Source: Theocolax elegans (taxonomy: Eukaryota; Arthropoda; Insecta; Hymenoptera; Cerocephalidae). Taken from it: a stretch of DNA of 64,000 nucleotides. A model generated the notes under the pieces. The model was not told the DNA's origin. It saw only the letters and a program-made list of their open reading frames with translations, and made no database searches. Made by a program: the position numbers and the translations under genes. Location of the stretch: assembly GCA_026168455.1 (NCBI GenBank), contig CM047425.1, positions 3,322,001-3,386,000 of the forward strand, read 5' to 3'. Shown here piece by piece: positions 11,837 to 24,502 of the stretch. Position 1 is the first letter of the stretch; each line of letters opens with the position of its first letter.

Positions 11837-13789
11837 TATACACATAAAGTTGATAAAAACATTTTTTAAATATCTCTCGTACTAAACAAAAAAAAACAGC
11901 AAAACAAAAAATCTTGTATAAACAAACGATTACACAGAAAAAAAAATGTATATACGAAGTACATATATGTATACTAGCAATAAAACATTGTTTACACAGA
12001 ATTAAATCATCTTATACGTGTACCTCCTCATCCGGTCGTTGATTAAAGGCTTTTAACACTTGTACATCGAAAACCGAAATCGTAATTAAAATGCTTACAA
12101 ACTGAACATTTCTTCACAATTCGCACGATTGTATCAAGAGACACGATTTCATCAAAATGTTATTGACACGAAGGCTCCTCAATCGCGTCATGTATATATA
12201 AAAGTGTACACAAGAAACGCCGAAAAACTTGATTAGCGTATATATAACGCACGAATATTCAAATGATCCACCTACGGATGTGAAAGATTTTTTTTTGTTT
12301 TCAAAATTTGCATAAACAAAACGGTCATTTCCTTTTACATTCGTCATTTGCATCGAGTGTACACACAAATTTCGATTCGCTAAAATATCGTCGGAATGTA
12401 TTTTATTTGAAATTAATAACGACGATATGTGTGTATAGTAAATAAATAAATAAATAACTATGCGAGTAATTGAAAAAAAAGTAAATTACACGAGTATAGT
12501 TGCAGGTATAATAAATTACGTTCGTCAGAATTGATATTCATTATATATACTAGCGGTGCGATAAAAGAGCACTTATTCAATGTATTAAAATCGAGCTTCT
12601 CGTGCTCTCTCACCGGCTCGCGGTTCATACGGTACATAAGCTCTTAATCTTGGTGCAAAGGAAAATAAAAGAAAAAAAAAGGTTCGCGCGTATGCCGTAT
12701 AGGATTATCGAGACGCAAATAAATTTATGGAAATGTTATAGTAGCACGCTAAATTGTGTAAGTATGCTCATACGGGATATGTCGAAGTTAATCAAAAATT
12801 CAAATTTCCCGCGCTTACGATGTTTGGATTTATGTAATAGAAAAAATATATACAGCAATTTTTTGGTAAGAGCAAGTGAATAAAGTTTTGATTATTAATT
12901 ACGTTTATATATATTTATAGTTTATTGTAAGCTTTCGCGTCTGTCGGCAATAAAGAACGTATTATATCGATATGTTTGATTAAACAATAGTAAATTCTGT
13001 AATGTATAATAATCTGTTGCATTTACTTTAATTGCGAACCTATGTTTATCAGAATAATTAAACATCTTTTCAATTTTCGATTTTTCAATAAATTTACGCG
13101 CTTGAAAAATTAATTTTGAATTACCGTTCAGGATATACTTTTATAGGCTACAATATTTCAACACGATTAATCTGAGACTAAAAATAGGTATTTTATAACT
13201 TTAAAAAACAAGCAATTTTGTACCATTATTTTTTAGAATAATATCTAATTATTATACAATATATATACACCTAAAACATGGCTTGAATTTCTGTCAGAGA
13301 ATGATTAATTAAAAATTCATGGAATGTTAGAATATGTGTTATCTATTTTGTATAAAACCAGAAGATAGATCTATGTTATATTGCAATAACAAAAAAAAAG
13401 TAAAATTGAAGCGCGGGAATTTTGAATTTATTATTGAGAACAATTATAATAAATTAATTTATTATTTACATACTAAATCAACCTATTATGATTTATTATT
13501 TATTTATTTATTAAATTAACTTTACTTTCTCAACCAGTTCAATAAACTACGTATTTATTGAATGATTAAAAAAATGTACATTTACTTATTATCCGTACAC
13601 TTCACATCAAATATATATATATTCGAAATGCGTAACAATACCATTTAACCGAAACATTACTCACTTACATATCGATATACACACCGATTATGCAGTTTAG
13701 AAATTGACCCAGAAAAAAAAGAATTTAATCTTGCACACTTATATCAATCGTCTGAAAAATAAAAAAAAACAGTCCCATAAAGCTACACA
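11837..13789. other. Non-coding stretch with a small GC-richer patch
   Basis: No recognisable gene. A mixed-composition patch at about 12590-12880 includes a 93-codon plus-strand ORF (12602-12883) without any known motif; it is more likely a conserved non-coding island than a gene. The rest is AT-rich simple sequence. Confidence 0.45.
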
Positions 13790-14230
13790 CATCGAGTAAA
13801 AGTTATACACGCATACAAAGAAGGGAAGAGAGATAGCGAGTACTCGCGGACGATCGGCCGAAGCGGTTACACGCTCGTATACGAGGATATTCATAAAATA
13901 TGTTCCACTAGTTATAAATTAATCGCCCCGACGGGGGAGGGCGGAAGAGGGAGAAGGGAGGAATGGAGCGCATGCCCACATGAGCGCGAATTAACCGCAC
14001 GCGCGCGCGCAAGCGCCGTTTCTCTCTCCGGTTATTATCCGTGTGTATGTGTGTGCCTGACTATATGTATGTATATATCGGTTATCTCGAGCTCGCGGAT
14101 ATGGCGGTTGCGCCTGGATAACTACTGGCTGCTTGTGTGTATTTTATATGTGTATATATATGTCCCTTCGTTTATGAACTGAGCGCACCGCGCGACTACC
14201 GGTAATCGACACTTTCTTTTCTTTTCTCTA
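13790..14230. promoter_or_regulatory. GC/CpG-rich island, candidate promoter or enhancer
   Basis: This is one of the strongest local G+C peaks: GCCCCGACGGGGGAGGGCGG at about 13924-13943, a (CG)n run near 14000-14010, and many CpGs, flanked by AT-rich DNA. No ORF spans it. CpG-rich islands in hypomethylated insect genomes often mark promoters or conserved enhancers. No TATA box/initiator pair was convincing, so direction is unknown. Confidence 0.35.
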
Positions 14231-16863
14231 TTACTTTAATTCATATACATTTTGCGTTTAGATTTTCGTTGACGTTTGTTTTTTATTTTTATCGACCATA
14301 TCGCTTGACAGTGTATATATAAGGATATTATTGAAAATTAATACGGGAATGTATAACTGTGATATTTTTATTACATGTGTACCCGGTGATGAACTATAGT
14401 ACTGGATGATTAAATAATTATGAAGATGCTCTGATGTTTATATTAAATATCTTATATACTATCTTTTTTTTGACAATTATGCGTTAAAAATTTTCATAGT
14501 CTTAACTTAAAAGTGTCTTTTTAATCATTTTTGATATTAGTGTCTTTTTAATCATTTTGATATTAGGTGATGAATGCGGAGTCCTGGGACTTAAAAAGTT
14601 GCTGCCGGGAATAAAATTGTATTTTATTTCCTGACACAATTAAAAGGTTTTTTTTTACTCCCGACAATCATTCCAGTCAATATAAAAATAGTAAGTAACA
14701 CATTTTTATTTATTTTTTATTTTAATACTCGCAATTTTTCAGCATTGAAAGCAAAAACAATTCAAATGAAACAGGAATATTTAAATTGATACACAAAGAA
14801 AAGTAACATTATAAATTGACAGCTACTCCAGGATAATTTGTATAAAAAATTTTTCGATTATTCCATCAGATAAATTACTATAGCAACATTCATCCGCGGG
14901 AATGAACGGTTATTTTCCTCCCTTACTGCCTGAATCACTATTAATATACATTCAAAATTATTATTTAAAAATACAATGAATATATCTGTATCAAATTTAA
15001 CAATTTCTATTTTATTAATTTTTTCATGATGTTTGTATATATTCACCTTGTTCAAATAAATCAAATTGATTCTGTAAACTTAAATAAAAAAATCACTATG
15101 ACGATAGATTTAATTAGGCTACAGTGATTAATAATAATCAACGTACGAATCGATAATTTATTGTAGAGTATACGTAAATATCTGTATAAACTTTAGTATT
15201 ATATTTGATTGAACCAGAAAATCTGTTGGATACAACACGCAAAAACAGTACTTTGATTGCATCAACAGCGATAAAAAAAACATTAATTACTCGTACACAC
15301 ACACACACACACATACGATTAGATTGGCACTGATAAATACTTTTGAAAGTTCGATACATATTTTCCGTATATATGCGCGAACTTATAATTTTAATATTTA
15401 ATATTTCGTATATATATATACGAGATCTCAAACACAGTATCATTTAAAATCTTTATACGGTAAAATACGAAGGTTTAAATAAATCTGTTTATTATTGGTT
15501 TACGTATCGAGAGAATCGAAAAAATAATGTGAAATAAGTTAAAGACTGTAAAAAAGATCGAGAGGTCGGCGGTTAGCCGCCTGCGCCGCGTATATAGTGT
15601 TATGTTACACCGATGGATATAATCATCAAAAGAACCGTCTAAAAATTATTCCACAAAATAAAGAATTTGTATATACATTATATATGATATCACCGAATGT
15701 TATTTAGTCATTTTGATTGCGGAGATTCCTTATTTTTACACACTTCGGTTTTATTTGGAAAATGAAACATTGTTTTTTGTGATATATTTCATTAATAAAA
15801 TCTTATTATCATATAGATCAAAATTGAACGATTAAATGTTAAAGAAAAATCAAATTTTATTATCTTATATTGTAGTGACACCCTAGTAGAAATCGAAAAG
15901 ATTTCGAGGTAGTAAATAGGTTGTTTGCATTGAAATGCGTGAAAAATGGAATCAGTTTTCAGGCATTTAGGAAACGATTTTTCTCGTTGTTTTGGCGCAT
16001 TAAATGCTTTGGCTCAATTGTTTCTAGAAATGTTACGCCTGAACAAGGCATTTTCGAGCATAAAAAATAGTTTTTCGCTTGGTAAGATTAGTGACTCGTT
16101 CCGGGCTATGAAAGACGCATTAATAATGCTTTTGGTGAAATTTTGAAAAAATTAGTAAAACTCAAAATATCTCGGAAATGAGGAATTATTTGCTAGAAAA
16201 TGATCGAAATTCGTGTATAAATGTAGAAAAGCAATAGAATAAAAGAATATTTGCAGAGATTAGAGTCCAATTGAACCGAGAAACTGCTGTTAAACAATTT
16301 AGAGGTTATTTCCATTCCATTAAATGCGTGAAAACAACGAGAAAAAACGTTTCATCCTACCCATGTCACAATTAAGTTTAGTTGTCTGTATAATGGTATA
16401 CGTATTTTTTTTTTATTATCGTGTATCCACTGGAAGTTGATTATTGGGATGTTACGTCATATCGACTATACTTTTAGTCAAATTATCAAATATTAACAGA
16501 ACAACATTTTACAATGGCTTTGTTTTCTAAAACTAATCCTATACGAAAATTGTACATTTAGAGGTTAGGTCAACTTAGTTTGTGGACATAAATTATAAAT
16601 TTACGGATCTATTTTTTTTTATCAAATGATTATTCTTCAATAAAGACGTTTTATAAATGGTCGATATTTTACAATAAGAAATTTTTTGCATATGCTTTTA
16701 AGAAATTCCTTGCTAATAAGAATAGATACTAAAATTGAATAGTTCTCATTAAATTGACACTATATAATTGATTAATTAATTAATTATTCCATCTTTGACT
16801 CAATTAAATAATCAAAAAACCCGAACAATAAGATAAAGAGGAAAAGCTCCCGACTATAAGGTA
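14231..16863. other. AT-rich non-coding stretch
   Basis: A short tandem duplication (about 25 bp, GTGTCTTTTTAATCATTTT and following) sits at 14514-14566, and (CA)n at 15295-15312. The 66-codon plus-strand ORF at 15946-16146 has no recognisable motif. Nothing else is supportable. Confidence 0.5.
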
Positions 16864-17077
16864 CACGGAGAGAAATATATGATAATTTTTACCCTGTAAG
16901 AATAGTAAAAGTGGGACAAACTGTCTTTTCTGGAAAAATTTACCCGGTTTTCGGTTAAAAATTACAAGAATTAGGATAAATTTTACTATGCAGCAGGGTA
17001 ATTTTTACCAGAAAAGACAGTTCGTCCCATGTTTACTAACCTTACAGGGTAAAAATTATCATATATTTCTCTCCGTG
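16864..17077. mobile_element. Palindromic MITE, TA target (CACGGAGAG family)
   Basis: The two ends are long inverted copies. The left arm begins CACGGAGAGAAATATATGAT and continues through ACCCTGTAAG and GACAAACTGTCTTTTCTGG; the right arm repeats this in reverse to CTCTCCGTG at 17077. Arms are about 85 bp and differ at few positions. TA lies immediately outside both ends (16862-16863 and 17078-17079), as expected for Tc1/mariner-type insertion. It has no coding capacity, so it is nonautonomous. The superfamily is inferred from the TA flanks only. Confidence 0.85.
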
Positions 17078-17269
17078 TACAAAATGAACAAGGTGTAGGC
17101 GGTATATATACGCACGCTAAACAAAAAATTGTATAGTCGAACCGTCAGTAACAGACTATAGAAAAAAGCAGATAATTTATCATCCCTTTATCGAACTTAA
17201 AAAAAAAGAAAACACATAATAACAATAACAACCATATCATAGATGTACACTTATATATATATATATATA

Positions 17270-18106
17270 TAGGCACCATTCTCCGCAAAGTGGTCCGATC
17301 AAAATTTTAAAATGCACCAAATTTTAGGTACGTATACTGGAAATGAAATCAAAAAAATGAAATCAATCCGAAAACAGAAAAAAATTTTTAGATACCGGAA
17401 TTTATTTTTTCAAAAATTATTCCAACTTCAAAACATTTAATTTTTTAAGTTATTTTCAACACTAGCTATGTTTCCCTTAAAATGGTTGAAGCAATACCTT
17501 TTAAATGGCCTATAGTTTGTACTAAATGGCCTTCAATTTTGTAAAAAGTTATGATAATTCAAAGAAACATAAGAGAATTTCAAATATTAATATGGTAATT
17601 TCTATTTTAATTTTCAAAAAAATGTTCGTGTTTCTTTAAATTATCATAACTTTTTACAGATTTGAAAGCCACTAATAAGCTACAGACCATTTGAAAGGTA
17701 TTGCTTCAACCTATTCTTTTAGACTTTTAGATAAAGAAATCGATTGTGGCGTAGTTGCCTTATTTTAAACATCAATGTTGACTTGTTGTTTATGAGACAT
17801 TGACCTTGAGATTAGAAATTCTAACCCAGAAGAATGAATTCTAGACATAATTTGCAATGACTGTTACGTGTAATGCTACATAGTAAAATTTGATAGATTT
17901 TGAGTGAAATAGCGGTAAACACAGCTGTTGTTGAAACACAAAATTGAAAAATTTAACGTTTCGAGGTTATAATAACTTTTGAACAAATAAATACCAGTAC
18001 CTAAACATTTTTCTTCTGTATTCTAAAAAACATTTCCAATCCATACCTAAAATTTAGTGCATTTTAAAATTTAGAACGGACCACTTGACGTGGAATACCT
18101 CATATA
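17270..18106. mobile_element. Complete fold-back element (family FB-1)
   Basis: The whole 0.84 kb folds on itself. The left arm has GTGGTCCGATCAAAATTTTA, GTTATGATAATTCAAAGAAACA and CCTTTTAAATGG; the right arm carries their reverse complements and ends GACCACTTGACGTGGAATACC. It lies inside TA-rich DNA ((TA)n at 17251-17271 on the left, ATATAC on the right), so a target duplication cannot be defined. It has no ORF of note. The same family occurs at 11518 (half) and 37722 (inside the MULE). Confidence 0.85.
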
Positions 18107-19020
18107 CTTGGTAAATTTAGAGAAAAGGAATAGAGCTGTTACCATAAATTTGAATGTCCATATATATGTATATATATACATATACGAGTTGACGGAACCC
18201 TCGGTCCCTTTACGACGAACTTTATGTTACACACGTAGTCAATTCGGTCGGATGACTAATATACGAAAGCACCGAAACAAAACGTCTCCCCGGTTTGGTA
18301 TAACAGTATATTCATATATATATATACGTACATAAGCACGAAAAGGTGTACATGTATACATACGCGGTAAAGTGGACGAGATGAAAATACGGTATATGCA
18401 TATATCCTAGAGGATTATCGAGGAGTACCACACATCGGCCCACAGGATGAAAATCTATGTGGTTCTCCATGATTTATGAAATTTTGGTCGAGGATTTTAT
18501 ATCTCCTCGAGGAAAAGCTTTGTCGATGGTGCACTCTTTCGAATTATATGCGATTCATCGTTGATATCTATGTATGCATTAAATTTAAGGCGATTCAATG
18601 AGTGGGTTTGTTTAACTAGATGTACGGTCATCTTTTGCAAACGAGTTCGGTGTGGTGAAATTAATATTTCCTTCAACGTGTGGATATAACGTAATTCACT
18701 ACTTGTGGATGGGAATTGATGATATACACGCATATTTTGAGGTTAATATACGTTTATATTATTCTGTACATATTCTACGATATGTCGTGGCTATTTAAAT
18801 ATTTCATATATGTTTTCCATATAGTAGAAAATATACAGATTTAAAAAAAAGTATGCATCAGAATTAAAGATATCTACGTATATAGTTTTATGTTATTTGA
18901 AGAATGATGACGATTGAGTATTAACAATTCGTATAAACCGACAAAAATAAAGGAAGGAAGACAATCGGTAAGTGGAAAGGAAAAGAACATAAAAGTTTAT
19001 TATAAAAATTTTAGTATAAA
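18107..19020. other. Non-coding, weak GC-richer patch
   Basis: A mixed-composition patch at about 18190-18470 contains two short ORFs (81 and 78 codons on opposite strands) with no recognisable motif. No repeat or RNA gene was identified. Confidence 0.4.
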
Positions 19021-19353
19021 CTACTATCTTTTCTTTTTTTATTTGTTTATTTATTGTCGAATCCCCCAGAGGGTATTAGCGTCAGGAAAATATAATATAA
19101 TATATATTTACATGGTTATTACATATTTACATAGGTTATATTTTTACATAAAATATAGTTTACAATATAATTGGTTATATTACTTCACGTTTGATTACTT
19201 AAACTAGTTGTTGCTGGAGATCGGAATCTTGAAGGAACTTTATTAAGTTGTGACAGTTGTTCTTATTTTCTAGATATTTCTTGTAGGTTTGGTTTAATTT
19301 TAAACTTGTTTCTTTCTTTTTCATATTTGGGACATTGGAGTATTAAATGTTAG

Positions 19354-19371
19354 ATAGTAATTCGATAATTG
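19354..19371. repeat. Target-site duplication, left copy
   Basis: ATAGTAATTCGATAATTG, repeated at 19820-19837 after the A-tail. Removing the SINE and one copy rejoins the LINE fragment. Confidence 0.9.
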
Positions 19372-19820
19372 ACCGACACGGTGGCGGAGTGGCGGAAGCG
19401 CACCTCGGCCGGTCATGAAAGTTAAGCAGCACCGAGCGCGGTTGGCACTTGGATGGGTGACCGTTCTCGAGCTTAGCTAAATGATCGGTTAGGTGTTTTT
19501 TCACATTCCACAACGTGAGCGGAAGGTGTGAGGCATTCGGTTTCGGTGTTAAAGTCTATGCAATGTGACCTTGCCACCCAAACAGAATTGTTCTCGAATA
19601 CACCGCCCTTCTCGGAGGAGGTTTTCCTAAATGGCATTTATCCCAACGGGTTTGGCCACAGGTTTTCCCTCTCTCCACGGGCATAACCCCGGGCGAATGC
19701 GAGAAGGTGGGGTAAAGAGGGGGTAAAATTGGAAATGGAATAAAGGTGTAGGGGATACGTAAAAACCTGTAAAAAGGTGTACGTGGAAACTACCAAAATT
19801 TAAAAAAAAAAAAAAAAAAA
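19372..19820 (+). mobile_element. 5S-rRNA-derived SINE (SINE3-like), full length with TSD
   Basis: The head matches the internal promoter half of 5S rRNA: AAAGTTAAGCAGCACCGAGC (box A region), GCGCGGTTGGCACTTGG and ATGGGTGACCG (box C) at about 19419-19464. A body of about 340 bp follows, then a run of about 19 A (19802-19820). The sequence TAGTAATTCGATAATTG flanks it on both sides (19355-19371 and 19821-19837), a target duplication of 17-18 bp typical of LINE-driven retroposition. It inserted into a LINE fragment. The long A-tail and intact duplication indicate a young copy. Pol III transcription and LINE mobilisation are inferred from the family type. Confidence 0.9.
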
Positions 19821-19837
19821 TAGTAATTCGATAATTG
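19820..19837. repeat. Target-site duplication, right copy
   Basis: Second copy of the 17-18 bp duplication; its first A cannot be told from the poly(A) tail. Confidence 0.9.
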
Positions 19838-20150
19838 CAGATTTCACATTGTGGAGGATTTTCTTTTCTTAGCAGGTAATCATGCGTTAGTGAAGTGTGT
19901 CCGATTTTTATTCTGGTAAGCAGTATTTGATCTTTTCTCTTGAAACTAAGTGAATGATTTGTCATAAAAACTTCGGGTTTAATTTTTTTTAATTATGTTT
20001 TGTTTGATTCATTTTTCCAATTTTGATTCCATTCTTTATATTATTTTCTATTTATGTATTTTTTCCTATCTTCTTTGTTTATTAAACTATCTTTGCTAGA
20101 AACTTTGCGGCCATTCTATAATTTATGGCAATTCATCATTTTATGGTAAT

Positions 20151-22127
20151 TTTTTATTATGAAAAATATGGTTATTAAAATCATCATAAATTGTCCATAT
20201 AAACTGATGGTCTTATCGTTAAGAGCGAGACATATTGCATTGAAACCTAAGTGATAACAGCTTATGTATAATTATGGAAAAATAATTAAAAACTCGAAAC
20301 CATTGAATGGGACTGACATAATCAAAAAATAGTCGATGCGCGCATTCCATCTTAAACACGCAGTAATTTAATGTGGCCTTACCATTTATCGTAGACTAGT
20401 AAAGGTTAATTTATAACATTGATTATAAATCATCTTTCTATTAGGTACGTCAATCACATAAATTTTATTCTTTTTATATATTATCCACTCTAGTTTAATT
20501 TTCTCGTAATTTAAAGTGTTTACCTCCATAAAAATCTTTAGCATTATAATCGATAATAATCGTTTTATGACCACAATTTCATAATTGTGTATGTATTAAT
20601 ATTCATATACGGGATGATCATTTTATCGTGATACTTCATCGTCATCGTAAACCTGATCGAAATTTGGTGATTTATCTTTTATCTTTCTTTTTTAAATTAC
20701 TTATTTTCATTTATTTTTTTTATTTTTAATTTCTCCATATTACGATCAGAAAATATGATAAATATTTCTATTTTGGCAATATTATTATGAAAGACATTAA
20801 ATGCATAGTGAATAAAAGTGACTAAATAAATCAGTAAATAACATCGTATGACGTCTCCATCGTTGATTAGCACCAAATTGGGGGCATAAAAAGAGCGTCT
20901 TTAAATTAAAAAAAAAAACAGTAAATAAATAAATAAAAAAAGTAACTATAATTTTCTAATTTTGATACATATTTTAATGTAAAGTTGACCACTGTGTATA
21001 GAGAATATCGAACACATCATACCTAAAAAATAATTTATATTCCTAAATTATCCAAATCGTATCGTTTCCATTCCCTCTTCTAGCTGTATGTATATACCAA
21101 CACGATAAGAATCTATACAACATAAATAATATATTTCATTTTCTTAAATAGTACACATTTACTGACCATTTGTTACCCAACAAATTATCAAATCCAATAA
21201 ATATATCTAGACTATTTTTATACCAGTAACAATTGGATTTAATTAGAATAGTGCATGTGCATACTAATTCAATTTCAAGTGTGTATATATATGTGGAAGC
21301 ATCATTTATATACTCTTCCCAAGAACGAAAATGGCCGTCCTCGACGTTTACTCCAGGTTGTCAAATGACGTAAGTAGGGTATATACACAGGTATATACAT
21401 AAACACCCACACACACATTTCATAAGGTTTCCGCATGTATTATAGCACCGGCATGCGCTTCTCAATATTCGAAGACCCACCAAGTTCACTCGGTGAAAGC
21501 TCAACAAAATGCGGTACATAAGCAATGTTTACTTATCTGCTTAATACACAAACACACACACTTTATACCTCTAGAATTTTTTACGTTATAAAAATATGCA
21601 TCATTGATATATATGTATTTTAATTTTTTTTTTAATTAAGATTTTTCAAATCCGGTTAAGGTAAAATATAGGTTGATAATATTTTAATTTAAACACTTAA
21701 ATTTATTTACGAAATTTATTCAAAAATAATTAATTTTCAAAATATAGGTTATTAAGTATATATTGTATATACTTACTACCGATATATAGGAGCGAACTGA
21801 CTGATTTTTTTTTCTTCGGTATAGGTATATATATATATACGAATATTTTCATAATTTTAAACGGTTCGCAGCATGACGTCTTGTACGCGGTGACAAATGA
21901 AGCCGTTCGTATGCTACTATTTAGATTTAATAAACTTGATTAAATTATCATCTGACGAATGAATATGACACTTTTATCGAAGATTAAACTATATGCTTAT
22001 ATACCTGGAGATTTTTAAATTATGAACACTTACATATATAATTGCATCAGTGAGTTATGTAATTGATAGATTTTTTTTCGTTGCTATTGAGTTATACTTT
22101 ATATTCTCACTTTATTTACGAAAAATC

Positions 22128-22179
<52 letters not shown>

Positions 22180-23099
22180 TTATTATTTTAAATGATAATA
22201 TTTTTATTTTTTAATTATACAAATCGTGGACGTGAATTTATTAAACGAATTACATTTAATAGTATGCAATATGAGTTTTCTACGAAAATACATACTGAAA
22301 TGTACTTACAATTTTGTATATTTTTCATCAAAATGATAAAATTGATTCCAATTTTCAATTAATAATTAATAATTACAATAAGTGTTTCAAAATATTTTAA
22401 TCTAAAAAAATACATCTTGTAATTTTTAAAACCAATCAATTTAATAAATTAGTAAACAAGTAATTAATTTAATTGTGTACGTGAGTTTCTTGTCATCATA
22501 ATTCAATTTAGAAAGGAATTGTGGGTTTCGGGGAATGTAACTATAAAACCTAATTTTCTCATTTAATCTCTATTAGAAATTAAATGAAATACTGGTCAAT
22601 GCGTATATCCGTAATTAATATTTTATTAATTTGAATTCGAAAGTGATTCAGAGGTATGAATTTTTTTTTGGATTTAAAATGATGTCGACGAACCCAGGCA
22701 ACATTTAAATTTCCCGCGTTTGGAATTTCTAAATTTGTATATTTATAAAAATAATATACATTTTTTTCTAAAAAAAATACATATAACGGTGCATATACAT
22801 ATACTTAATCAATAATAATATGATTCTGTATAGAATTTGAATTAATTAAATTAATTATTTCTATAATTTATTGATATTTTAATTATAAGATCAATTATCA
22901 CCAAAATCAATAAAGCTCAAATAATCATCATTATAAACAGTTGTTTCACATACGAATAAAAGTTCCGCGTGCCGCGGGAAATTTGAATTTTTTCTTTCGG
23001 CCCAACGCGAAATTCACACGACACCGTATCAATCGACTTTCGAATAGAAATTAGCACAATTAAAAGAAAAAAAAATGAGTAATTTAAGATGAACGGACT
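20151..23099. other. AT-rich non-coding stretch
   Basis: No gene or family-level repeat was recognised. It contains the long (TA)n at 22129-22178 and scattered homopolymers; short ORFs are low-complexity. Confidence 0.5.
22129..22178. repeat. (TA)n microsatellite, about 50 bp
   Basis: Uninterrupted TA dinucleotides. Confidence 0.97.
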
Positions 23100-23395
23100 G
23101 GTTCGAAAATTCAAAGTGCGTAACGATCTATGACTTTGAGAAACGATCAACAGCTCGCAACCGTATGGGTATTTCACATGGTTGTAATATATATAACATG
23201 GCAAGCGAAGAAGGAGCGCGCGTTCGGGTTATCGAGCAGTAAAGATGTTTACAGGTACTCGCTATCGGTCTCGAAACGAGGAAAAGGGGGTAGTGCACGA
23301 TACTCTAATTGATTTGTGGCGGTGGCGCTATCGCCGTCCTCGTAACTTTAATTAAATCGCGCGACCGGTATGTATAATCGGTATACGCGCGCCTC
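23100..23395. promoter_or_regulatory. GC-rich island, candidate regulatory element
   Basis: Mixed-composition DNA with many CpGs (GGCGGTGGCGCTATCGCCG near 23318-23336; TAATTAAATCGCGCGACCGG near 23350-23369), containing a homeodomain-type TAATTAAAT core. ORFs across it on both strands show no family resemblance. Confidence 0.3.
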
Positions 23396-24169
23396 TAATG
23401 TTCCAATCGATCGATTTATTTTAATATACAAATATACCAGTCGTAATTTAACAGTGAAATTTTCAAGTATTTTATATTTAATGTCTTGAGATTTCACTAT
23501 ATAAGTATATATAGATTTTACTTATACGCGGTATATATTTTTCGATTTTCTAATCCTCTGGTTTTTTTGGATGTCGTAACAAAATTTTTGTAAATTTCAA
23601 GTAAACGTATATTATATTATTATATTATACTATATATTACGTATATTATATTATATTTTATAATATAATTCTTGTAATACTGTAACTTTCATAATTGTAA
23701 TATATACTACAGTCATTTTTACAAATTTACAATACATTCAACATCATATTCATAATAATTATGTTAGATAAATTAAATAATGTTTTTTGTACTTTAAAAT
23801 ATTACTTGAATCCATAGCCAGAAAATTAAAGAAAATACTTAAATCAATTTTTAGACACGACCGTTATACGGGAGAGCCTTAATATTTTTGTCCCTGGGAA
23901 TAAATGTTTTTTTTTAAACAAAAGTATTGTCCAATATATTTATATTCAAAGTTTATCTATCTATTATTAGAGGTTAATATATATGTATATACATAGGTTT
24001 TACCGTTCGTCTTTGAAAATCTTATCTTATCCGTATTTATATATATATGGATAAGATTGACCGTTAATCAGCGATTCCTTGACTTTTGTTTCGTTTACTT
24101 ATATATACCTATATATATATATATACATATATCGCCTGAAACGTGAGACGCAACGTATAAAAGTATAAA

Positions 24170-24445
24170 CATTTTGTTTGCTCGTACAAATCCGAGCTAT
24201 TACACAGTCCCCCTTTTTCAGTCATTTATTTAACAGTCAGATCGGAGTTTCCAGACCACGTGAGATGGACCTGGTAATAATTTAAAATCACGACAACCTG
24301 TCATCGGATAGTCCTCTCGGACTTAACGACAGACGACGAGACTCGGGAAACCGTACATAAGAGAGAAGAAATAAGAAAAGACGGGACACGTCACGGTCAA
24401 AAAATCGGTATGGCGCCGGATGCGATCGCATCGTCAGATTTTGCT
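24170..24445 (+). promoter_or_regulatory. GC-richer island with initiator-like sequence
   Basis: Between AT-rich flanks this island carries CCCCCTTTTTCAGTCATTTA, an arthropod-type initiator TCAGTC, and further on ACAGTCAGATCGG, CCACGTGAG and ATGGACCTGGTAATAA. It could be a promoter with a tiny first exon (ATGGACCTG then a GTAATA donor), or an acceptor-donor pair. I found no continuation of a coding frame; low confidence. Confidence 0.2.
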
Positions 24446-24502
24446 TTTAATCTATAGAACCCCACGAATTCCTCAGATTTTCGAGCTATAGGTATATATA
24501 TA

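Larger units (their letters stand above)
19025..20150 (-). pseudogene. 3' fragment of a non-LTR retrotransposon (I/Jockey-like)
   Basis: On the minus strand, conceptual translation gives the end of a LINE polyprotein, downstream of the RNase H region: residues resembling EWNQNWKN, then KIKP, then RKDQILLTRIKIGHTSLTHD, a zinc-knuckle-like CEIC, and after the interruption LILQCPKYEKERNKF. The LTRIKIGHTSLTHDYLL / PPQCEIC / CPKY pattern is typical of I- and Jockey-group LINEs. In-frame stops and frameshifts occur upstream (about 19990-20120) and downstream (about 19270), so the copy is dead. An A-rich, AATAAA-containing end lies near 19025-19055. A 5S-derived SINE splits the zinc-knuckle region. 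Clade assignment is by eye. Confidence 0.75.

Noticed and set aside
15946..16146. 66-codon plus-strand ORF with balanced composition
   Set aside because: No recognisable motif, no splice or promoter context, and about the length expected by chance; kept only as a note.
19400..19470. 5S rRNA gene
   Set aside because: Only the internal/3' half of 5S is recognisable, followed by unrelated sequence, poly(A) and a target duplication: a retroposed SINE, not a functional 5S gene.
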